Assembly: GCA_963817945.1 (NCBI GenBank)
Contig: CAWFQH010000005.1
Span: 124,001 to 188,000 of the forward strand
Reading direction: 5' to 3'
Origin: VRUE01 sp963817945
Lineage (GTDB): Bacteria; Actinomycetota; Thermoleophilia; Solirubrobacterales; 70-9
DNA: 64,000 nt
The notes beneath the pieces are model-generated. The model was not told the DNA's origin. It did no database searches and saw nothing but the letters and a program-made list of their open reading frames with translations. The translations under genes were made by a program, and so were the position numbers. Of the stretch, positions 48,148-57,750 are shown in pieces (the first letter of the stretch is position 1; each line of letters begins with the position of its first letter).

Positions 48148-51100
48148 GCCAGCGGGTGCCCACTCCCGAACAGGCGGTCGCGATCTCTGCCCGCGGGCGC
48201 GACGTGCTGGTCGAGGCCGGCGCCGGCAGCGGCAAGACCGGCGTCATGGTCGACCGCTACTGCCGTCTGGTCTGCGAGGAGGGCATCTCGCCCGACGCCG
48301 TCCTCGCCTTCACCTTCACCGACAAGGCCGCCGCCGAGCTGCGGCAGCGGATCCGCGCGGAGATCGAGTGGCGTGCCGAGGCCGGCTCCGAGCGCGCCCG
48401 CGAGTTGCTGGCCGGAATCGGCGCCACCTGGGTGACGACGATCCACGGCTTCTGCAACCGGCTGCTGGGCGGGCACCCGGTGGCGGCCGGACTCGACCCT
48501 CGCTTCCGCGTGCTCGACGCCGCTGAGACGGAGCGACTCGCGCGCGACGCCTTCGAGGAGGCGCTCGAGGACTTCCTGGTGGAGGAAAACGACGGCGACC
48601 ACGAGCGGACGATCGCCGCCTTCGACGTCGCCGGCCTGAGGGCGATGGTGATCGGCGCCCACGCCGAGCTGCGCAGCCGCGGAATCGCCGAGCCACGATT
48701 GCCCGGGCCACCGGCGACGGACGTCGGCGCGGTCCTGCGTCGGGCCGCCGACGCGGCGGTTACGACGCTGGAGGAGCTGAAGCCGACCAACCCCAACCGC
48801 GAGCTGGTGGAGCACGCCCTCGCTGTGTTGGGCGACGGAGCCGCCGAGCCGCCGAGCCTGGACGAGCTGACGGCGCTGCGCAGCGATAGCTCCGCCCATT
48901 CGATGAGCGCGTACTGCGAGGCAATGGAAGCGGCGGTCGCGGCGGTCGCCGAGGCGGGCGAGGGCGGCGAGGCGTACCGCCACGTCGCCGTCCTGCTGGA
49001 GCTGTTCGGCGAGCGCTTCGACGCCGCCAAGCGGCGCCGGGCCGCGATCGACTTCGAGGACCTGCAGATCCTCGCCGCGCGACTGCTCGAGCGCGGCGAG
49101 CCGGGAGCCGCTTACCGGAGCCGCTTCAGTCACCTCCTGGTCGACGAGTTCCAGGACACCAACCGACTGCAGCTGCGGCTGATCGAGGCCCTGCGCGGCC
49201 CCGGCAGCGCGCTGGTCGTGGTCGGCGACGAGCTGCAATCGATCTACGGCTTCCGCCACGCCGACCTCGATGTCTTCCGTCGCCAGCGGGCCGCGATCGA
49301 AGCCAGTCCCGACGCCGAAGCGATGTCGCTGAGCGGCAACTTCCGTTCGCGGCCCGAGCTGATCGGTGCCGTCAACCTGCTCGGGCGAACGTTGCTGGGA
49401 GACGCGTTCAGACCGCTACACGTGGGTGCGCTGCCGGAGCACGAGGAGCCCGTAGGAGGCGGGCCCGCGGTGGAGCTACTCCTCAGCGGGCGCGACGGCT
49501 GGGACGCGGAGGAGATCGACCTGGAAGCAGCGACCGACGCGACGACCCCGCCCAGCCAGCTGGCCGAGGCGCGCTTCGTCGCCGCCCGCCTGCGGGCCCT
49601 TGCCGACGCCGGTGTCGACCGTGGCGGCATGGTCGTCCTGCTGCGCGCCTTCACCCACCTCGACGCCTACGAGGACTCGCTCGAACGGGTGGGGCTGCGC
49701 CCCTACGTGGTGGGCGGCCGCGGCTACTGGTCCCAGCAGCAGGTAGCCGACGTCTGCGCGCTGCTGGCGACGATCGCCAACCCGCTCGACGACCAGGCGC
49801 TGTTCGGGGCGCTCGCCTCGCCCGCCTGCGCGGTCGCGCCGGACACGCTCTGGCTGTTGCGCGCCGCCTGCGGGCGCGGCCGTCACATCTGGCCCGCGCT
49901 GGAGCGGCTGTCGGGGCGCGAGGGGGTCGAGCTCGACGACGACACCTGGCTCGACCGGATCCCGGCCCCCGAGCAGGGCCTGCTGCGCGGCTTCGCGACA
50001 ACCGTCGAGGCGCTGCGCGAGCGGGCGCCTCGCCTACCCCTCGCCGAGCTGATCGACGCGGCCGTCAGCGAGACGCGCTACGACCTGGCGGTGCTCAGCC
50101 GCGCCGCCGGCGAGGCTCGCTTTGCCAACGTCCGCAAGCTGATGCGCCTCGCCGCCGAGTTCGAGGCCAGCGAGAGGCGCGACCTGCGCGGCCTGCTCGA
50201 CTTTCTCGCCGCCCGCGCCGACGGCGACGTCGACGCGCAGGCGGCGACCGCGGTGGAGGGGCACGACGGGGTGCGGATCATGACCGTCCACAGCGCCAAG
50301 GGCCTCGAGTTCGACGTCGTCGCCGTGCCGGGGCTCTCGCGGCGGCTGCTGGCCGGCTCGCGGGCGCCGTTGCTGAGCATCGGCAACGAGGCTGAGCCGC
50401 GGGTCGGGATGCAGCTGCGCCGCCTCGGTGCCCCCTCCGTCAACCTCTACAGCTACACGGAGCTGCGTGAGGAAGCGCAGCGGCGCGAAGCCGAGGAGGA
50501 GCTACGCCTCTTCCACGTCGCCGCCACGCGCGCCCGCGAGCGCCTGATCTTGAGCGGGGTGATCAAGCCGCAAGCCGGCTCGAGCAACGGCTCCGGCACG
50601 CCGGCGATCGAGCGCATCGTCGAGGGACTGGGGGTCGACCGCGAGCAGGACTCGACGCTCTCCGTCCCCGCGCCCGATCCGCGCGAGGGGCTGGCAGCGA
50701 CCTTCGAGCCCTCCCAGATCGGGGTCAGCGTAAGCCTTGCCTCCTCTGAGCGGGCGGCAGAGCTGACCGCTCGCAGGCGCGAGGACGGCGTGGTGCGAGA
50801 GCCCGGCAAGGGCTCGGCGCCGCTGCTTCACCGACGCCGAGCGACGGCGCCGAACCGACCCCTCTCCTACACGGCCCTGGCCGGCTACGAGGCCTGCGGC
50901 TACCGCTTTCAGATGGAACACCTGCTCGGCCTCCCCAGCTCAGTTCGACGTTTGTCAAACATGCTGCGACAAACGTCGAACTCGGCAGCGGCAGAACCGG
51001 ATGGCGTGGGACAGGCGGAGGGGGCCGCGCGGGGGGCCGCCGTCCACTCGCTGTTGGAGTGGAGCCAGGCGCACGGGTGGAGCGAGCCGCCGCCGGACGT

Positions 51101-51746
51101 GCTCACCGCGCACGCGACTGCGGCCGGGCTGGAGCCCGACGCCGTGGCGGGCGCGGACCTGCTGGGACCGTTGCGCGCCTGGCTCGGGTCCAGTCTCCTC
51201 GCCGGCCGCATCGCGACGGGCAGTCCGACCGTGCGCGCAGAGGTTCCCTTCCTGCTGCGGATCGCGACGACGGACGGCGACGGATCGTCGGGCGACGGCG
51301 GCGGCCTCTCCTCGATCCTGCGCGGCTCTCTCGACCTCCTCGTCGAGCGCGAGGGCGAGCCGCCCCTGGTGGTCGACTACAAGACCGACCGGCTCAACGG
51401 CGCCGCCCCAGCCGATCGCGCTGCCGATTACACCGTGCAGCGCGATATCTATGCCCTCGCCGTCGCCGAAGCGCGCCAGGCCGCTGAGGTCGAGGTCGCC
51501 TACGTCTTCCTCGAGCGGCCCGAGGAGCCGGTGCTGCGGACGCTGGACGCGACCGAGATCAAGGCGGGGCAGGAGCGCCTCTCGGCGACGATCGAACGGA
51601 TCGGGAGGGGCGATTTCCCCCCGGCCCCGCCCGAGCGCCGCGACTGGTCCCTCTGCGAGGGCTGCCCAGCGCTCGGACGGCTCTGTTCGGGCCCGGATGC
51701 CTCGCCGGGCGCCTACGAAGACCAGTCGCTGTCGGCACCTGCGTAG
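48144..51746 (+). CDS. addA: AddA/UvrD-like ATP-dependent helicase-nuclease
   Basis: A 1200-residue SF1 helicase with all motifs: EAGAGSGKTGVMVDRY (Walker A), FTFTDKAAAELRQRIR (Ia), LLVDEFQDTNRLQLRL (II), VVGDELQSIYGFRHAD (III), and MTVHSAKGLEFDVVAVPGLS, RLFHVAATRARERLIL (V-VI). A C-terminal PD-(D/E)xK nuclease has LVVDYKTDRL and ends with Cys residues of an iron-sulfur type site. With the AddB-like protein it forms a RecBCD-equivalent. Its end overlaps the convergent ArsR fusion gene by 34 nt. Confidence 0.9.
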   Translation: MSQRVPTPEQAVAISARGRDVLVEAGAGSGKTGVMVDRYCRLVCEEGISPDAVLAFTFTDKAAAELRQRIRAEIEWRAEAGSERARELLAGIGATWVTTIHGFCNRLLGGHPVAAGLDPRFRVLDAAETERLARDAFEEALEDFLVEENDGDHERTIAAFDVAGLRAMVIGAHAELRSRGIAEPRLPGPPATDVGAVLRRAADAAVTTLEELKPTNPNRELVEHALAVLGDGAAEPPSLDELTALRSDSSAHSMSAYCEAMEAAVAAVAEAGEGGEAYRHVAVLLELFGERFDAAKRRRAAIDFEDLQILAARLLERGEPGAAYRSRFSHLLVDEFQDTNRLQLRLIEALRGPGSALVVVGDELQSIYGFRHADLDVFRRQRAAIEASPDAEAMSLSGNFRSRPELIGAVNLLGRTLLGDAFRPLHVGALPEHEEPVGGGPAVELLLSGRDGWDAEEIDLEAATDATTPPSQLAEARFVAARLRALADAGVDRGGMVVLLRAFTHLDAYEDSLERVGLRPYVVGGRGYWSQQQVADVCALLATIANPLDDQALFGALASPACAVAPDTLWLLRAACGRGRHIWPALERLSGREGVELDDDTWLDRIPAPEQGLLRGFATTVEALRERAPRLPLAELIDAAVSETRYDLAVLSRAAGEARFANVRKLMRLAAEFEASERRDLRGLLDFLAARADGDVDAQAATAVEGHDGVRIMTVHSAKGLEFDVVAVPGLSRRLLAGSRAPLLSIGNEAEPRVGMQLRRLGAPSVNLYSYTELREEAQRREAEEELRLFHVAATRARERLILSGVIKPQAGSSNGSGTPAIERIVEGLGVDREQDSTLSVPAPDPREGLAATFEPSQIGVSVSLASSERAAELTARRREDGVVREPGKGSAPLLHRRRATAPNRPLSYTALAGYEACGYRFQMEHLLGLPSSVRRLSNMLRQTSNSAAAEPDGVGQAEGAARGAAVHSLLEWSQAHGWSEPPPDVLTAHATAAGLEPDAVAGADLLGPLRAWLGSSLLAGRIATGSPTVRAEVPFLLRIATTDGDGSSGDGGGLSSILRGSLDLLVEREGEPPLVVDYKTDRLNGAAPADRAADYTVQRDIYALAVAEARQAAEVEVAYVFLERPEEPVLRTLDATEIKAGQERLSATIERIGRGDFPPAPPERRDWSLCEGCPALGRLCSGPDASPGAYEDQSLSAPA

Positions 51747-52492
51747 CGCAGCGATCCCGGCGTGTCGAGGTCCTCGCCGCTCTCCAGCAGGGTCTTCAGG
51801 CCGGAGAGGATCATCGGCCAGCCGCCGAAGAGTTCGTCGTTGGCTCCCTCGGGGAGCTGGTCGTGGGTGACGGTGAGCCGGCAGGAGGTCCCAACCGGCT
51901 CGATCTCCCAGGTCACACGCGAGGTCCCTTCGGCCTTGACCTGATCGCTCCACAGAGCGGTGAAGCTCTGCACGAGGCGGCGTGGCGGGTCGACCTCCAG
52001 GTTCTCGCCCTGCGAGATCGCGATGCCAGCCCCCGCGTGCACCGCCTCGTAGCTTGACCCTGGGCTCCAGTCAGAGGACACGCCGACCCCGAACGAGTAG
52101 CGCTGCCTCATCTCGGTGTTGACGATCGCCTCCCAGAGTCGCTCTGGCGTCGTCTTGACATAGATCTCAAACACTTTCTCCATGGTTCTCTCCTCGAGTT
52201 CGTTCTTGAGGTCGCTGAGCGTCGCCGCCCAGGGCTCGGCGTACTTGCTCACCCAGCGGTCGTGGACGAGCCGGATCGGGACGGGGTTGAGGAAGTGGAG
52301 CTTCTCGCGGCCGCGCTTACGCGTAACCACGAGGTGCGCCTCCTCCAGCACCTTCAGATGCTTCATCACGCCGAAACGCGACATCGGCACCTCGCCCTCC
52401 AGTTCGCTCAGCGTCTGCCCGTCGCGCTCGAAGAGACGATCGAGCAGGCTGCGCCGAGTCGGATCCGCAAGCGCCTTGAAGACCTCGTCCAT
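51713..52492 (-). CDS. ArsR-type regulator fused to an SRPBCC (AHSA1-like) domain
   Basis: A 259-residue protein. Residues 1-90 are an ArsR winged helix (FKALADPTRRSLLDRLFERD, MSRFGVMKHLKVLEEAHLVV). Residues about 105-250 are an AHSA1/START-like SRPBCC domain (FEIYVKTTPERLWEAIVNTE, TWEIEPVGTSCRLTVTHDQL). These are often two adjacent genes; here they are one frame with no break. The SRPBCC cavity may bind a hydrophobic ligand that controls the regulator. A dyad between -35 and -10 suggests autorepression. Confidence 0.88.
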   Translation of the reverse strand: MDEVFKALADPTRRSLLDRLFERDGQTLSELEGEVPMSRFGVMKHLKVLEEAHLVVTRKRGREKLHFLNPVPIRLVHDRWVSKYAEPWAATLSDLKNELEERTMEKVFEIYVKTTPERLWEAIVNTEMRQRYSFGVGVSSDWSPGSSYEAVHAGAGIAISQGENLEVDPPRRLVQSFTALWSDQVKAEGTSRVTWEIEPVGTSCRLTVTHDQLPEGANDELFGGWPMILSGLKTLLESGEDLDTPGSLRYAGADSDWSS

Positions 52493-52500
52493 GGTCGAGG

Positions 52501-52530
52501 AGTATATGTTACCTTTTGGTCACATGTCAA
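52501..52530 (-). promoter_or_regulatory. Promoter with operator in the spacer
   Basis: On the minus strand TTGACA (52530-52525), 18-bp spacer and TATACT (52506-52501). The spacer itself is the dyad TGTGACC-AAAA-GGTAACA. A bound dimer would block RNA polymerase, as expected for ArsR autoregulation. Confidence 0.7.
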
Positions 52531-52562
52531 CCAGACGCGCATCTGCGGCTGCACCCGAGGCC

Positions 52563-53105
52563 TCAGGCGAGGTACTTCCCGACCAGCTGCTCGATCGTCC
52601 CCTTGGTCCGCATCGTGGTCGGACCGAGCAGCTCCGCAATCGCCTTCGTGTTGAGGGTGGAGTCGCGCGTTCCCCCGCTCGGCAGCCAGTAGAGCTCGCG
52701 GGCGCCGCGAGCCAGAAGGTCCCGCTCGGTGGCCAGCGCCAGCGCTTGCGACCACTTCGCCGCCGACGGCTTCGCGTCGAGCAGCGACACCTGCAGCTTT
52801 CCCTTCGAGGCCGCGACGAGCTTGCGATCGAAGGGTTCGTGGGCGGCGATCGCCCGCAGCTCGTCCGCGCCGCGGACGAAGACCATCGACTCCCAGCCCA
52901 GCGACTCGACAAAGGCCCGTTCGATCCGCCCCGCAAGCTTGGCCCGCGGCTCGCGGTCGGCCTCGAAGACGACGTTGCCGCTGCTGCGAAAGGTCGCGAC
53001 GTCCTCGAAACCGATCTCCTCGAACAGCGACCGCAGCTGGGCCGAGCTGACCCGGCGTCGCGGTCCCAGGTTGACCCCCCGCAGGAAGGCGGCGTGCTTC
53101 GACAC
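52563..53105 (-). CDS. DUF1697 family protein
   Basis: A 180-residue soluble protein of the DUF1697 family: start HAAFLRGVNLGPRRRV, middle FEDVATFRSSGNVVFEAD, end STLNTKAIAELLGPTTMRT. The family's function is unknown. ATG at 53105. Short gap from the divergent MMPL gene containing a CGCCGA/TCGGCG hairpin. Confidence 0.88.
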   Translation of the reverse strand: MSKHAAFLRGVNLGPRRRVSSAQLRSLFEEIGFEDVATFRSSGNVVFEADREPRAKLAGRIERAFVESLGWESMVFVRGADELRAIAAHEPFDRKLVAASKGKLQVSLLDAKPSAAKWSQALALATERDLLARGARELYWLPSGGTRDSTLNTKAIAELLGPTTMRTKGTIEQLVGKYLA

Positions 53106-53192
53106 GCCGGCAACGGTAACCGCCGATTAATTTCGGCGACTACGAGCGTCTATAGGTTTTGAGAGCAACCAGCCGAGAAAGGATTCGTCCGA

Positions 53193-55343
53193 ATGACCCG
53201 CCAGCTAGCCCGCCTCGCCGACATCGCCTACCGCCGCCGCGGCCGCATGGTCCTTGCCTGGATCGTCTCCACGATCGTGATCATCGGCCTTGGCTCATCG
53301 CTCGCCGGCGAGTACGAAGCCGACTACAACACGCCGGGATCGGAGTCGAAGGCGGCGAGCGAGCTCACCGAAAGGGAGTTCGGTGGATACTCCGGCCAGG
53401 AAGTATTCGTCGTCTGGGAGGCCGAGGACGGCGCCATGAGCCCGGCGGCGAAAGAGCGCGTCGACGCTTTCCTCGCCGAGGCCTCGCAAATCGACGATGT
53501 CGAGGAAGCGACGCAGGTCCGCGTCTCTGACGACGGCTCGATCGCCACCACGACGCTGCCCCTGACCGTCCCCGGCTGGGAGGTCCCCAAAGAGGACGGC
53601 GAAAAGCTGGTCGCCGCGGCCGAGGACAACAGCGGCGGCGGGCTTGAGATCAAGCTGGGCGGGGATCCGATCTACCGGACCCAGGAAGGGGCCAGCCCCG
53701 AGGGGGTCGGCCTGCTCGGCGCCGCGATCGTCCTGCTGATCGCCTTCGGCTCCATCGTCGCCGCCGGCCTGCCGCTGGCGATCGCGATCATCGGCCTCGG
53801 CATTACCGGTGGCGGGCTGATCGCGCTGCTCGCCAACGTGATCGCGGTGCCGGACTGGACGCTTGCGGTCGCGGGCCTGATCGGGATCGGGGTCGGGATC
53901 GACTACGCCCTCCTCGTGCTGACCCGCTTCCGGACGGCGTTGAGAGACGGCAAGGACCGGCACGACGCGGTGATCGAGGCGATCACCACCGCCGGCCGCA
54001 GCGTGATCATCGCCGGCTGCACGGTGGTGATTGCCGTCCTCGGGCTTTTCCTCACCGGCCTCCCCTACATGTACGGGGTGGCGATCTCGGCCTCGCTCGC
54101 GGTGCTGGTCGTGATGCTGGCTGCGGTGACCCTGCTGCCGGCGCTGCTCTCCTACCTCGGCCCGAAGGTCGACCGGCTGCGCATTCCGCTGCTCGGACGG
54201 GGGTTGGCGAAGTCCGAAGGCGACGGCGAATCGCCCGCCGCCCGCTGGAGCCACGCCGTCCAGCGGCGCCCTTGGACGGCCGCGATCGTCGGTACGGCGG
54301 TACTGCTGGCGCTGGCCGCGCCGGCGCTCGGCATGCGGCTCGGCTTCCCCGACGCCGGCAACGACCCGTCGGACACGATGACCCGCCAGTCCTACGACCT
54401 GATGTCCGAGGGCTTTGGACCTGGCTCCAACGGCCCGATCGTGATCGCGGCCGAACTGCCCGATCCCGCCGCCCGCAGCGACGTCGACAACCTGGTGAGC
54501 GGCCTGCGAGCCGATCCAGGGGTCGACTTCGTGCAGAACCCGGTGTTCAACGAAGATGGCGATGCGGCGCTGATCACGGCGATCCCCACCACCTCCCCCC
54601 AGGACGAGGCGACGCAGGACCTGGTCAAGCGGGTGCGCGAGACGATCGTGCCCGAGGCCCTGTCGGGAACGGGGGTCGTCGCCGAGGTGGGTGGCCTCAA
54701 CGCGGCGCTCGAGGACCAAAGCGACTACATGGTCGACCGCATGCCCCTCTTCATCGGCGGGGTCGTCGGGCTCTCCTTCCTGCTCCTGCTGATCGCCTTC
54801 CACTCACCGCTGATCTCGCTGAAGGCGGGGATCATGAACCTGCTCTCGGTGAGCGCCGCCTACGGCGTGATGACGCTGGTCGCCCAGGGCGGCGCGGTCG
54901 GTGAACTGATCGGCATCGACCACGAGGTACCGATAGCGCCGTTCATGCCCGTGATGATGTTCGCGATCCTCTTCGGCCTCTCGATGGACTACGAGGTCTT
55001 CCTGATCTCGCGCATCCGCGAGGAGTATCTGAAGGACGGCGACACCCGGCGGGCAGTCGCCGACGGCCTGGCCAAGACGGCTCGGGTGATCACGGCGGCG
55101 GCCGCGATCATGGTCGTCGTCTTCCTCGCTTTCGTTGCCTCGCCGGAAGTGTTCCTGAAGCTGTTCGGGATCGGCCTCGCCTCGGCGATCTTCCTCGACG
55201 CCACCGTCGTGCGAATGGTCCTCGTGCCGGCGGTGATGCAGCTGCTCGACCACCGCAACTGGTGGATTCCAAGCTGGCTGGAGCGGATCCTGCCGCGGCT
55301 CGACGTCGAGCGGGTCGCGGTCGGTACCGAGGGCAGGCCTTAG
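53193..55343 (+). CDS. MMPL/RND family membrane transporter
   Basis: A 716-residue membrane protein with about 12 helices in two six-helix blocks, each preceded by an extracytoplasmic loop. Signatures: GIGVGIDYALLVLTRFRTAL in the first block and FGLSMDYEVFLISRIREEYL in the second, with the proton-relay Asp-Tyr pairs. Family members export lipids or drugs across the actinobacterial membrane. GAAAGGA lies before the ATG at 53193. The stop overlaps the convergent VOC gene by TTAG. Confidence 0.9.
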   Translation: MTRQLARLADIAYRRRGRMVLAWIVSTIVIIGLGSSLAGEYEADYNTPGSESKAASELTEREFGGYSGQEVFVVWEAEDGAMSPAAKERVDAFLAEASQIDDVEEATQVRVSDDGSIATTTLPLTVPGWEVPKEDGEKLVAAAEDNSGGGLEIKLGGDPIYRTQEGASPEGVGLLGAAIVLLIAFGSIVAAGLPLAIAIIGLGITGGGLIALLANVIAVPDWTLAVAGLIGIGVGIDYALLVLTRFRTALRDGKDRHDAVIEAITTAGRSVIIAGCTVVIAVLGLFLTGLPYMYGVAISASLAVLVVMLAAVTLLPALLSYLGPKVDRLRIPLLGRGLAKSEGDGESPAARWSHAVQRRPWTAAIVGTAVLLALAAPALGMRLGFPDAGNDPSDTMTRQSYDLMSEGFGPGSNGPIVIAAELPDPAARSDVDNLVSGLRADPGVDFVQNPVFNEDGDAALITAIPTTSPQDEATQDLVKRVRETIVPEALSGTGVVAEVGGLNAALEDQSDYMVDRMPLFIGGVVGLSFLLLLIAFHSPLISLKAGIMNLLSVSAAYGVMTLVAQGGAVGELIGIDHEVPIAPFMPVMMFAILFGLSMDYEVFLISRIREEYLKDGDTRRAVADGLAKTARVITAAAAIMVVVFLAFVASPEVFLKLFGIGLASAIFLDATVVRMVLVPAVMQLLDHRNWWIPSWLERILPRLDVERVAVGTEGRP

Positions 55344-55756
55344 GCTCCGCTCTCCTTCGATCCAGGTCCGACCCCCGGCGGCGCGTAGCGATGGTGGATC
55401 GCCAGCGCGTTGCCGTCGGGGTCGGCGAAGAAAGCCTGGTGGCAAACGCCGGAATCGAGGGTGTCGGCTTTGAACTCGACCCCGCGCGATTCCAGCTCTG
55501 CCCGCGCGGCGGCGGCGTCGTCGACCCGCAGCTCGATCGGGTGGCTGTTGGCCTGGAACTCGAGCCCGAAGGCGTCGGACTGCATGACCGCGATCGTCAG
55601 GTTGCCCGTCTCGAACTCGCCGGCCGGCATGTTGCCCCAGCGCTTCGAGAACGGTAGCCCGAGGACACCGCCGTAGAACTCAGCGGCAGCGTCGTAGTCC
55701 TTGGTCGCCACGGTGATGAAGTCGGTGCCGGTGATGAGCTGCGTCTCGGTGGTCAT
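55340..55756 (-). CDS. Single-domain VOC (glyoxalase-fold) protein
   Basis: A 138-residue VOC protein: DFITVATKDYDAAAEFYGGV, LPFSKRWGNMPAGEFE, HPIELRVDDAAAARAELESR and a C-terminal HQAFFADPDGNALAIHHRYA with possible metal ligands. Function not specified by the sequence. ATG at 55756. The frame continues upstream into a decayed surface-protein gene, which is not part of this protein. Confidence 0.85.
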   Translation of the reverse strand: MTTETQLITGTDFITVATKDYDAAAEFYGGVLGLPFSKRWGNMPAGEFETGNLTIAVMQSDAFGLEFQANSHPIELRVDDAAAARAELESRGVEFKADTLDSGVCHQAFFADPDGNALAIHHRYAPPGVGPGSKESGA

Positions 55757-55839
55757 GAGTGGCCCCTTTCGCCGTCGTACTCGTCGTGCAGGCGCCACCA
55801 ACTGTACGGCGGCGATTGCGGCCTGCCAGGTGGTGATTC

Positions 55840-56545
55840 CTCCCATTCCTCCTGGCGGCCGAGCGGGGTCAGCGGCGCAGTTGGCCGCCCGGAAGCGCTC
55901 GGACCTGAAGACCGGGCGTCGTCGACGATGCTGAACGGGTTGAGCCCGCCGCCCCAGATCCGAGCCCCTACCTCGAAGCGTTCGCAGTTGGTCGGGTTGA
56001 GGGTGAACTGGTGGCGATCGACGTAGGCGCGGATGTCCCTTAAGGCCCGGCGAGATAGAGCTTCCCGTGGACGTAGGTGAGCTGGGAGCCGACACCAGCC
56101 CACCGACGCCCGATCTGGGAGTTGGCCGGGCAACTCGGGGGAGGCCAGCTCGTCACGGCCGCGCCTGCCCTGGCGGCGGCGATCTCCGCGTCGGAGCACT
56201 GGGAGACACCGGCGAGCTTCGCCACCATCCCCGGCGGCAGGGCACATCGAAGCGAGTCAGGTCCTGGTCGTCTCGCGTCGGGTCAGGCGCAGGCTGAGGG
56301 GCGAGTAGGCGCCGGCAGTGGCGTTGAGCGAGTCGGCGGATAACCCGGGGCAAAGGGCGGCGCCCCCGCAGGGGGCCGCCCTTTGCCCCGGGTTATCTGG
56401 AAGGAGGAGGTGGTGGTGACCGGGTTTTGGCTGGGGCCGCCCACGGAGTGAAGACAGCGGTCGTCGTGTGCGTACCGCAGGCCGGCGGGGCGATCAGGGG
56501 CGAGCGGCCGCCCTCTCGGAAACCGATGCGGACATCCTGATGTCG
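55840..56545 (-). pseudogene. Decayed surface protein related to 58398-61217
   Basis: Scattered matches, in several frames and in order, to the intact 939-residue protein: FREGGRSPLIAPPACGT, PGLSADSLN, LVAKLAGV-like MVAKLAGVSQCSDAEI, SCPANSQIG, QLTYVHGKLYLAG, FTLNPTNCERFEVGARIWGG and RSERFRAANC. Frameshifts, stops and an internal deletion after YLAG show it is dead. It lies 2 kb from its intact relative. Confidence 0.8.
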
Positions 56546-56549
56546 GAGT

Positions 56550-57110
56550 GGGCGCCGAGGTTCGCTCGCTGACCGAATTCGAGGAAGAAGGCGAGGCCGA
56601 CTTCTCATACTTGATCTCCGGCTTGGCCCCGCTTTCGTGTCAATGCCCTCAAACAGCGAGGCACGATCTCGATTGTCTGCCGCGCGATCCCCTTCGACGT
56701 GCACACGAGCGAGCAGCTCGGCCTGCCTGATTTCGTCCGTATCCTGACCGAAGAGCAGCGGGGGTCATCCTCGTCGCCAACACTACGGGTTCGGGCAAGA
56801 GCACCACGCTGGCGGCGATGATCGACCACGGCCGCGTGCCCGCCTTCGAGGTACTCGTCATCACCGGCCGTGTACAGGATTTGATCCTCAGTCCCAACGA
56901 GACTGGCAAGATCACCGAGGTGATCGCCGAGGGCGAGTACTACGGCATGCGCACCTTCGCCCCAGTCGCTCCTGATGTACGTCATGGAAGGCAAGGTCAG
57001 TGAAGAGGTCGCGCTCGACTACGTCTCGAGCCCACTCGACTTCAGGCTGACGCTGGCCGCCAGCGTGCCAGCGGCATCGAGCAGCTCGCAACCCGTAGCG
57101 ACCCTAAGTT
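56550..57110 (+). pseudogene. Decayed PilT-like secretion/twitching ATPase
   Basis: Plus-strand fragments in changing frames read like the C-terminal half of a PilT/PilB ATPase: FEEEGEADFSYLISGL, VNALKQRGTISIVCRAIPFD, DFVRILTEEQRG, VILVANTTGSGKSTTLAAMI (Walker A) and, after a gap lacking Walker B, FEVLVITGRVQDLIL, ITEVIAEGEYYGMRTF and SSPLDFRLTL. No start remains. No other pilus genes are near. Confidence 0.75.
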
Positions 57111-57169
57111 CCCTCAACACAGGCGAGCTTTGATATAAACTTGTTCAATAATCGAGCAAAGGGAATGTT

Positions 57170-57676
57170 ATGTGGTGCCGTTATTTCGTTGCGACGATTG
57201 TCGTGCTCGCCGCGCTGATCGGGGCTGCCGGTTGCGGCAGTGACGCCGACGATGGAGGCAGCAGCGCCAATGCCACGGCTGCCAATGGCAACTCCAGTTC
57301 GGACGGGTCGTCCGGCTCTGACGCCACGAAGTCCGACTTCGTCGACCAGGCAAACGCCCTTTGCAAGAAACGGCAGGCCGAACTAAAGACCAAAAACGAA
57401 CGAGTCTTCAGTGAAGTCTATTCCAAACCCGAGGAGATCGCCGCCAAGGAGCTCATCGACAAAGTTGTCATTCCGATCTTCGAAGACGAGCTCCGAGATC
57501 TAGAATCGCTCAGCATCCCGCCCGAAGACAATCGTCAGGTCACCGCTATCTACAAGGCGATCGACGATATGATCATCGAACTCAAGGCAGATCCGACCGC
57601 TCGCGGCTTCTACCCGTACACCAAAGCTGAAAAGCTGGCTAAGCAGTACGGACTGACCGAATGCGGTCACCCCTAG
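57170..57676 (+). CDS. Secreted lipoprotein of unknown function
   Basis: A 168-residue protein with a lipoprotein signal (VATIVVLAALIGAAGC; lipobox IGAAGC, lipidated Cys about 22), a Gly/Ser/Asn/Asp-rich linker and a mostly helical domain (ATKSDFVDQANALCKKRQAE, IPIFEDELRDLESLSIPPED). ATG at 57170 preceded by AAAGGGA. A TATAAA sequence at about 57133 may be the -10. Codon usage is less GC-biased than neighbours. Extracytoplasmic; no family recognised. Confidence 0.75.
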   Translation: MWCRYFVATIVVLAALIGAAGCGSDADDGGSSANATAANGNSSSDGSSGSDATKSDFVDQANALCKKRQAELKTKNERVFSEVYSKPEEIAAKELIDKVVIPIFEDELRDLESLSIPPEDNRQVTAIYKAIDDMIIELKADPTARGFYPYTKAEKLAKQYGLTECGHP

Positions 57677-57704
57677 TCGTTATCTGGCAGCGAAATTTTC
57701 ACCG

Positions 57705-57736
57705 TTAAAAAGGGGCCGGGATTTCACCGGCCCCTT
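57705..57736 (-). terminator. Rho-independent terminator of the secreted-protein operon
   Basis: Minus-strand stem AAGGGGCCGG/CCGGCCCCTT (10 bp, loop 57720-57726) followed by a run of five T. Terminates the genes read from the right edge; may also serve the lipoprotein gene from the other side. Confidence 0.8.
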
Positions 57737-57750
57737 GGTCGCTCAGCATC

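Noticed and set aside
56339..56397. Perfect 23-bp hairpin inside the decayed surface-protein gene
   Set aside because: The corresponding part of the intact gene (about 59655-59705) is also self-complementary because it encodes a Pro/Gly/Ala-rich stretch, so the palindrome is probably coding-derived rather than a separate element.
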